Shown in pieces: positions 58,940 through 64,000 of a stretch of 64,000 nt of DNA. Below the pieces are notes generated by a model. The model did no database searches and was not told the DNA's origin. It was given only the letters and a program-made list of their open reading frames with translations. The stretch is from JADGGM01 sp035277485 (lineage in GTDB: Bacteria; Gemmatimonadota; Gemmatimonadetes; Gemmatimonadales; Gemmatimonadaceae). The translations under genes were made by a program, and so were the position numbers. Position 1 is the first letter of the stretch, and each line of letters opens with the position of its first letter. The stretch is from positions 1-64,000 of the forward strand of contig DATEKK010000095.1 of the NCBI GenBank assembly GCA_035277485.1. Reading direction: 5' to 3'.

Positions 58940-59010
58940 GCGCAGGGCAAAACATAAAACACAAAAAGACAATGCCTTAACCAGGGCATGCCGGTTGCAA
59001 AACCCTGCGC
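58940..59010 (+). promoter_or_regulatory. Structured A-rich leader upstream of the TPR gene
   Basis: An 8-bp outer stem (GCGCAGGG at 58940-58947 with CCCTGCGC at 59003-59010) encloses an A-rich single strand (CAAAACATAAAACAC...) and an inner hairpin ATGCC/GGCAT (58972-58976 and 58985-58989). The outer stem ends 6 nt before the GTG at 59017. The A-rich tract is striking in this G+C-rich DNA. I cannot match it to a known riboswitch. Confidence 0.4.
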
Positions 59011-59016
59011 CAGCGG

Positions 59017-60186
59017 GTGCTCACCTCAGTCCGCTACCGAGACAGCGCGCATGCGGTTTTCAACGGCAGGCATCCCCACACAGAATCCAGCCGAGTGCAT
59101 CTCGTGACCCCGCACGAGACGCATTTTCGACGCGAGTCGAAGTCCTCCCACGGCTTCGCCGCGACGCGGCCTGGCAGCCACGCACAAGAATCGCGTGAGC
59201 TCGTAGCGCGAGCCCGCGAGCACGAGCACCGCGGTAGCGTCGCCGAGGCGGGCGTCGCATACGAGATGGCGCTGGCCCTCATCGACGGCGCGCCGACGTC
59301 TCCGCTCCACACCGATCTTCATCGCTGGCACGGCGCTCTTCTATTCGACATCGGCTCGACCAGCGAAGCCGAGGCGTTCTTCCGCCGTAGCCTCGAAACC
59401 GCGCAGTTCATCCGCTACGCCATCGGCATCGCCCGCGCGCAAGCGTCGCTCGCTCGCATCGCGCACCGACGTGGCGACCTGGCTGCCGCGAAACGCCAGT
59501 ACGACGACGCCTCGCTCAATGCTGTTGCGTCCGGCGATCACGCGCTATTCGCGCGCGTCGAGCTGGATCTCGGGAGCTTGTCGGCGCTCATGGGCGACGT
59601 CGAAGACGCTAACCAACGCTTCCGCCTGAGCGTGCGCGCACTCGGCGAGGCGGGCGACGACGCGGGTGTCGCATGGGCGCTGGACAACGTTGCACAGCTT
59701 CGCGCGCAGCGCGGCAGGTTGGACGAAGCCCGGAGCGCCGTGGCGCAGGGTCTCGCCATCGCCGAGCAATTGGGCCACGCGCTGCTCGAGCAGCGTCTGT
59801 CGGCGACCGCCGCAGAAATTGCATTCGCCGGCGGCGACATCGACGAATGCGACGCGGCAAGCGGACGCGCGCTGAACATCGCCTCGAGGCGCGGTGACCG
59901 ACTGGGCCGAGCGCAGGGCCTGCGTTTTAGAGCCCGTGTGCAGGCGCGGCGCGGCGCAACCGAGCAGGCGGCCACATCACTCGAAAGCGCACGAGCGCTG
60001 GCGGCTCAAGGCGAAGACTTGTTGATGGGCGCCCGCGTACTCGCGGAATACGGCGACGCGCTCGCCTCGTGGGGAGACACAGCTCGTGCTCGAGCGGCTT
60101 GGGAGCAAGCTCACGCCGCGTACGCACGACTCGGAATGCCGCCGGAGGCGATCGCCGTAGCTAGGCGACTTTCGCCGCCTGGTTGA
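59017..60186 (+). CDS. Tetratricopeptide-repeat protein
   Basis: Up to 389 aa from GTG 59017; the first 40-60 residues look unstructured, so a later start (GTG 59098 or 59107) is equally possible. From about residue 65 to the end it is a run of TPR helices (VAEAGVAYEMALALIDG, GSTSEAEAFFRRSLETAQ, GDLAAAKRQYDDASLNAV, GRLDEARSAVAQGLAIAEQL). There is no DNA-binding or enzymatic domain and no signal peptide. It resembles the TPR part of MalT-type or sensor-associated regulators. It is 36 bp upstream of the sigma-54 activator-type gene and is likely cotranscribed, so it could control that protein by direct contact. Confidence 0.75.
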   Translation: MLTSVRYRDSAHAVFNGRHPHTESSRVHLVTPHETHFRRESKSSHGFAATRPGSHAQESRELVARAREHEHRGSVAEAGVAYEMALALIDGAPTSPLHTDLHRWHGALLFDIGSTSEAEAFFRRSLETAQFIRYAIGIARAQASLARIAHRRGDLAAAKRQYDDASLNAVASGDHALFARVELDLGSLSALMGDVEDANQRFRLSVRALGEAGDDAGVAWALDNVAQLRAQRGRLDEARSAVAQGLAIAEQLGHALLEQRLSATAAEIAFAGGDIDECDAASGRALNIASRRGDRLGRAQGLRFRARVQARRGATEQAATSLESARALAAQGEDLLMGARVLAEYGDALASWGDTARARAAWEQAHAAYARLGMPPEAIAVARRLSPPG

Positions 60187-60222
60187 GCGAGACCGGCCAC
60201 CAGCTTCGATCGTCGATTCTTC

Positions 60223-61440
60223 GTGAACCCAGCGTGCGCGAGCACAGCATCGCGCACTGACCCCGTCCCGAGTCCCATGCCGGATTTTCCGTCCGACGAT
60301 TCCTCGAAATCCAACGGCCCGTTTGCTTCGGGCAACAATCGCGAAGCAGCGGCGAGAGCCACGAATTCGTCGCCACCGCGAATCGTGCCGGCGTTGGGCG
60401 CGAGCTTTCCGTCAGCCAGCTCCACCGATGGTGCGTCACGGCAGCCTCCGCCGCTCGGCCTCGAGAGCATCGTCGGCGCGAGTGCCGCATTGGGCGACGC
60501 ACTCGACCGCGCACGCAAGGTCGCGGGCAGCCGACTCACCACAGTTCTCATCGTTGGCGAGACAGGCACGGGCAAAGAGTTGTTCGCGCGCGGGATCCAC
60601 TACGCAGGTCCGACGCGCGGCGAGCCGTTCGTCGCGGTGAACTGCGCGGCGATTCCGGAGACACTGCTCGAATCGGAATTGTTCGGACACGAGCGCGGCG
60701 CGTTCACCGACGCGCGTGCGCAGAAGCGCGGCCTCATGGAATTGGCGGCAACTGGTACGCTGTTCCTCGATGAGATCGGCGAGATGCCGCCGCGCTTGCA
60801 GCCGAAACTCTTGAGGGCGCTCGAGGAACGCCGCGTCAGACGTTTGGGCGGTCTCCAGGAAATCGAGATCAGTTGCCGGATCATCGCGGCCGCAAACACG
60901 GCACTCCACGACGCTGTCACGCGGTTGGAGTTTCGTGAAGATCTGTACTATAGGTTGAACGTATTCCGCATCGCGTTGCCGCCGCTTCGCGAACGCGAGG
61001 GAGACGTCGAGCTCCTGGCGCGTCACTTCCTGGCGGATCTTGCGCGGCAGCAGCAACTCGAACCGAAAACGCTCGAGCCTGATGCGGTGGCGGCGCTGCG
61101 CGCACACACGTGGCCGGGGAACATTCGCGAGCTCAAAAACGTAATTGAGCATGCGGCCATCCTGAGCGATGGGAGCGCGATTCACGCGGAGCATTTGATG
61201 ATTCAGCAGCGCACGACGCTGCCCGCGACACGCGCGACGGGTCCAGTTCGCGAAATCCGCATCCCGCCGGAAGGCAAGGCGCTCGACGCCATCGAGAAGG
61301 AAGCGGTGCAGATGACTCTGCAGATCACGCGTGGGAATCGAAGCGCCGCTTCTCGTATCCTCGGCATCTCGCGTCCAACGCTCGCGAGGAAGATGCGCGA
61401 GTACGGGATCCATCATCCGCCCGGAGCAGCCGGCGAGTGA
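60223..61440 (+). CDS. Sigma-54-activator-type AAA+ protein without receiver domain
   Basis: Up to 405 aa (GTG 60223; ATG 60277 is the alternative). After a disordered Ser/Pro-rich N-terminus of about 80 residues there is an NtrC-type AAA+ core: Walker A GETGTGKE (about 111-118), sigma-contact loop GAFTDA (about 158-163), Walker B TLFLDEIGE, and the R-finger region FREDLYYRLNVFRI. A Fis-type helix-turn-helix (NRSAASRILGISRPTLARKM) closes it. There is no receiver, GAF or other sensor domain. The loop reads GAFTDA rather than GAFTGA, a variant that exists naturally. The TPR protein upstream may be the sensor partner. Confidence 0.9.
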   Translation: MNPACASTASRTDPVPSPMPDFPSDDSSKSNGPFASGNNREAAARATNSSPPRIVPALGASFPSASSTDGASRQPPPLGLESIVGASAALGDALDRARKVAGSRLTTVLIVGETGTGKELFARGIHYAGPTRGEPFVAVNCAAIPETLLESELFGHERGAFTDARAQKRGLMELAATGTLFLDEIGEMPPRLQPKLLRALEERRVRRLGGLQEIEISCRIIAAANTALHDAVTRLEFREDLYYRLNVFRIALPPLREREGDVELLARHFLADLARQQQLEPKTLEPDAVAALRAHTWPGNIRELKNVIEHAAILSDGSAIHAEHLMIQQRTTLPATRATGPVREIRIPPEGKALDAIEKEAVQMTLQITRGNRSAASRILGISRPTLARKMREYGIHHPPGAAGE

Positions 61441-61480
61441 TGCCGGTGTGTGGGCGGTGTGGTGGAGAGGACGGGTACCA

Positions 61481-62440
61481 ATGAGCGCCAACGGAACGAA
61501 GATCCTGCTCGTGTCGGATCGCGAGCTGGAAGTCCCGGAGCTCATCTCCGCGTTGACCGACGGCGGGCTCCACGCCGTCGACCTCGTCCGCGCAACCGAC
61601 GCGGACGCCCACCGCGCTCTTTCCGATGACCGCTACGACGCGATGCTCGTGTCGCTCGTGTCGAGCGACGCGCTCGCGTTCGATGCCATCGCCCGCCTGC
61701 GCGACCACGCCCCCCAAGTCCCGATCGTCGTCCTAACGGCCGAGGAAGACGATGCGGTTGCGGTGCGCGCGCTCAAGGCCGGCGCCGAAGAATGCATTGG
61801 CGGCGAGCAGGCCAACGGCGCCATGCTCGTGCGCGCCATTCGCTACGCGATCGAGCGACACCAGTTGCAGATGGCGCTGCGCGCGATGGCGTTGGTGGAC
61901 GATCTCACCGGGTTGTACAACCGTCGAGGATTTCAGACGCTGGCGCGCCAGCACATGAAGATGGCGGACCGGATGCGGAAGCGGGTCTCGCACATCTTCG
62001 TGGACCTCGACGGTCTGAAAGAGATCAACGACATGCTCGGCCATCGTGAAGGCGATCTGGCGTTGATCGAGACGGCGGACCTCTTGAGGGAGACGTTCCG
62101 CGAATCGGACATCATCGCGCGCATCGGCGGCGACGAATTCGTGATCCTCGCGCTCGAGACGGTGGGGTTGGCGCAGGAGCACTGGGTGACGCGGCTGCAA
62201 GAGAATCTGTCGCGTCGCAACGAGCAGCCCGACCGGCGGTATCGGCTGTCGCTGAGCATGGGGATCGCGTACTACGATCCCGAATTTCCCTGTCCGTTAG
62301 ACGACCTGCTCGACCGGGCGGACGCGTTGATGTACGAGCAGAAGCGGACGAAGCGGCCGTCGTCGCCGGGGGGGACGCCGGCGCCGCCGACGCGCTTCAG
62401 CGCGTCGGGGGCGCGCGGCGTCGCGCCGCGGGCTGACTAA
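61481..62440 (+). CDS. Diguanylate cyclase with degenerate receiver domain
   Basis: I start at ATG 61481 with GAGGAC upstream, 40 bp after the AAA+ gene. The 319-aa protein has a response-regulator-like N-domain (about 7-120: TKILLVSDRELEVPELISAL). The position of the phospho-Asp (in YDAMLVSLVSS) is Ser, and the acidic pair near the start is missing, so it should not be phosphorylated. A linker helix leads to a GGDEF domain (about 140-300) with DDLTGLYNRRGF, DLDGLKEINDMLGH and intact RIGGDEF. It should make c-di-GMP from GTP. Two c-di-GMP riboswitches in this window are possible readers. Confidence 0.92.
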   Translation: MSANGTKILLVSDRELEVPELISALTDGGLHAVDLVRATDADAHRALSDDRYDAMLVSLVSSDALAFDAIARLRDHAPQVPIVVLTAEEDDAVAVRALKAGAEECIGGEQANGAMLVRAIRYAIERHQLQMALRAMALVDDLTGLYNRRGFQTLARQHMKMADRMRKRVSHIFVDLDGLKEINDMLGHREGDLALIETADLLRETFRESDIIARIGGDEFVILALETVGLAQEHWVTRLQENLSRRNEQPDRRYRLSLSMGIAYYDPEFPCPLDDLLDRADALMYEQKRTKRPSSPGGTPAPPTRFSASGARGVAPRAD

Positions 62441-62456
62441 CGGAGCCGCCCAAGGG

Positions 62457-62492
62457 AAACGGGGCGCGGTGCGCATGCACCGCGCCCCGTTT
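62457..62492. terminator. Perfect 16-bp bidirectional terminator hairpin
   Basis: Arms 62457-62472 (AAACGGGGCGCGGTGC) and 62477-62492 with loop GCAT. A/T flanks on both sides suit termination of the two convergent genes. Confidence 0.85.
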
Positions 62493-62516
62493 GCGTTGGG
62501 CGGCGGGGGGGGTCGG

Positions 62517-63416
62517 TCAGCCCGCGATGATGATCAGATACTTGGACGCCGACCAGAAGTTCGTCGGATCCGAGATGTGCAGCTCGCCGCCCGGCTTGCC
62601 CGCCGACGTGAGGGGCTGGTCGACTAACGACGGATCCTGGCGCGAGACGATCTTGTAGCCCTTGTCCGGGTTGGGGATCGTGATCGTCGTCGTCGCAAAC
62701 TTGTCGATCGCCGTGAACGCGGACGGATCGAGCTTGCGTGCCGGCACCAGCGCATGGTGTCCGAAGAAGAGGAACTTGGAGCCTTCCTCGACGACGATGC
62801 CGCGCTTCTCGAGATCGTCCTTGGTGCCGATCACGTAGTAGACCGTGTTATTCTCGCGACGCAGCGCGTGCATCGTGTCGGTCACCGCGGCCTCGCCGGC
62901 GGCGAGCTGCGTGTTGGCCGTGGTCAGACTATCGACGCGTCCCGTTAGGACGAGGATGTCCTGCTTCTGCCGGTCGACCATCGACTGCAGCGACGCGATG
63001 GTCTGCTGATATTGGTCGAGCTGGCCTTTGAGCGCACTGTTGTTGGCGGCGAGGCGGCGCACGCGCGCGCGGCTGGCGTTCAAGAGCGCGGTCACATCTT
63101 TCACCTTGCCCAACAAGTTCGCGCGATAGGCGGCCTTGGGATCCTGCGCCGAGTCGCCCTGCACCGCGAGCGGCACGTGCGACTTGATGCCCTTCACGTG
63201 CGAGATCTCGCTGTCGATGGAATCGAGCAGCTTGGTGGTCTGCGTGAAGCCCTGCATGAGCGAATCCTGCTGCGCGGCGACGGTATGCGCCTGCGCGAGC
63301 TGCGTGTTGAGCGCGTGAACGGAATCGACGGCGGTGGCGTGCCCGGCCGTGCCGAATCCGGAGCGATCGCAGGCGGCCAGAGTGATGACTGCCAGCAGCG
63401 TGAAGACGCGTCGCAT
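62517..63416 (-). CDS. Coiled-coil lipoprotein of unknown function
   Basis: The 299-aa product starts at ATG 63416 with GGAG 6 nt upstream. It has a signal MRRVFTLLAVITLAAC with lipobox LAAC (Cys 16). Residues about 30-190 form heptad-rich helices (LKGQLDQYQQTIASLQSMVD) as in a periplasmic coiled coil. The last 110 residues form a compact beta-rich unit (YYVIGTKDDLEKRGIVVEEG, and ISDPTNFWSASKYLIIIAG) that I recall from uncharacterised lipoproteins of several phyla. No enzyme motif is present. It is divergent from the PadR gene and followed by a strong bidirectional terminator. Confidence 0.78.
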   Translation of the reverse strand: MRRVFTLLAVITLAACDRSGFGTAGHATAVDSVHALNTQLAQAHTVAAQQDSLMQGFTQTTKLLDSIDSEISHVKGIKSHVPLAVQGDSAQDPKAAYRANLLGKVKDVTALLNASRARVRRLAANNSALKGQLDQYQQTIASLQSMVDRQKQDILVLTGRVDSLTTANTQLAAGEAAVTDTMHALRRENNTVYYVIGTKDDLEKRGIVVEEGSKFLFFGHHALVPARKLDPSAFTAIDKFATTTITIPNPDKGYKIVSRQDPSLVDQPLTSAGKPGGELHISDPTNFWSASKYLIIIAG

Positions 63417-63654
63417 CTAGAACTCCCGGAAGTGGTTGGAGCCGCGGCCCGTCGTTGGGCGGCGGCAGCGTCGGAGACCGATCTGCGAGTCTCGATACGT
63501 CGAGTACGACCAAGAAATCTAAGTGTCACCACCTGTGAGGTCGGTCACAAAGCAGAGGCCGAGTACCGTAGTGGTCGCGACACGGCGCTCTTGCGCGAGC
63601 GGCAATCCAGGGGTAGAGTGTTGGGGTAGACACTACTCCTTGGAGCTTCCGGCC

Positions 63655-63984
63655 ATGCCGCTCGTGAAAGGCACGCTCGACGTGCTCGTGCTCAAGACGT
63701 TGTCGTGGACGCCGATGCACGCGTTCGAGATCGCGAAGTGGTTGGAGGCGCGATCGGGCGGGCGGCTGAGCGTCGAAGATGCCGCGCTCATGCAGGCGCT
63801 GCATCGCATGGAGGAGCGGCATCTCCTCGAGGCAGAATGGGGCGTAACAGAGAACGGCCGCCGGGCGCGGTACTATCGCCTTACCTCCGCGGGTCGCGCG
63901 CATCTGCGCGCGGAAACGAAGCGGTTGAGCGAGTACGTGGATGCACTGACATCGGTGTTGAACAGCCGGACGGCGAACACCTGA
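63655..63984 (+). CDS. PadR-family transcriptional regulator
   Basis: The 109-aa protein is a PadR-type winged-helix regulator: MPLVKGTLDVLVLKTLSW, MHAFEIAKWLEARSGGRL, ALMQALHRMEERHLLEAEWG and YYRLTSAGRAHLRAETKRL with a dimerisation helix at the end. PadR proteins usually repress a neighbouring gene and respond to small hydrophobic ligands or stress. GGAG lies 9 nt before the ATG at 63655. A small palindrome GTAG-ACA-CTAC (63627-63637) upstream could be part of its operator. In related genomes such short PadR genes sit before large ABC-type permease genes; the window ends at what may be the next start. Confidence 0.9.
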   Translation: MPLVKGTLDVLVLKTLSWTPMHAFEIAKWLEARSGGRLSVEDAALMQALHRMEERHLLEAEWGVTENGRRARYYRLTSAGRAHLRAETKRLSEYVDALTSVLNSRTANT

Positions 63985-63994
63985 GGGTACGATC

Positions 63995-64000
63995 ATGGCC
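63995..64000 (+). CDS. Possible start of the next gene (cut by window end)
   Basis: ATG at 63995, 10 bp after the PadR stop and preceded by GAGGG, could begin the next gene. Only two codons are visible, so the product cannot be judged. Confidence 0.3.

Overview
This is a G+C-rich (about two-thirds by eye), gene-dense bacterial chromosome segment with a Gram-negative envelope: a SurA-type chaperone, a TolC/adaptor/RND efflux set, a heptosyltransferase, FtsEX with an EnvC-like factor, and many lipoproteins. A PadR regulator ends the window, a Cys-rich RCC1-repeat protein opens it, and secreted proteins are rich in Asp/Ser/Ala. My best guess is Gemmatimonadota; this rests on gene content and style, not a database match. 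I see no phage, IS transposase, CRISPR array or rRNA. Neighbouring genes overlap by 1, 4 or 8 bp again and again, so most of the window is long operons.

Layout. 0-3.4 kb: end of an RCC1-repeat protein, tRNA-Ile(GAT), then a c-di-GMP-I riboswitch controlling a secreted lectin-like lipoprotein. 3.1-5.3 kb: typA and an extremely acidic small protein. 5.9-19.35 kb: a minus-strand directon DUF58 - BatA-like - mfd - two PpiC-type foldases - S4 protein - pdxA - cation efflux - unknown - PilT-like ATPase. 19.4-19.7 kb: a 249-bp foldback element with 72-bp arms. 19.8-22.7 kb: lepA and a heptosyltransferase-like gene. 22.7-27.6 kb: a tightly overlapped operon of ROK kinase, PfkB kinase, STAS-ATPase fusion, STAS-winged-helix protein, a lone barrel domain and a transsulfuration enzyme. 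27.8-30.5 kb: ftsE-ftsX-envC-like. 30.6-36.9 kb: metal efflux (small His/Cys protein, TolC-like, adaptor, CzcA-like). 37-40 kb: pckA and an HD hydrolase. 39.9-42.2 kb: FHA/PP2C signalling. 42.4-48.4 kb: GlsB-like protein, uvrA, tRNA-Asn(GTT), a 52-aa lipoprotein under a second c-di-GMP-I riboswitch, purE-purK and a hotdog protein. 48.4-51.1 kb: VirJ-like hydrolase, lipoprotein, molybdopterin oxidoreductase with its cytochrome b. 51.3-55.7 kb: KefB-like transporter, holB, moaC, lytic transglycosylase. 55.8-64 kb: MltD-like enzyme, LeuA-regulatory-domain-like protein, class A beta-lactamase-like protein, TPR protein, sigma-54 activator-type AAA+ protein, a pseudo-receiver GGDEF protein, a coiled-coil lipoprotein and PadR.

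Four things stand out. (1) Two c-di-GMP-I riboswitches lie upstream of two unrelated lipoproteins with near-identical spacing, in the same window as an intact GGDEF cyclase. (2) The 7-mer GTTAGGC/GCCTAAC is scattered at roughly nine times the expected frequency and shapes codon choice. (3) Several operon-head genes have a -10-like box 5-8 nt before the start codon, suggesting leaderless mRNAs. (4) A partner-switching module with no sigma factor sits inside a sugar-kinase operon. Coordinates were read by hand; starts were chosen from ribosome binding sites, overlaps and signal peptides.
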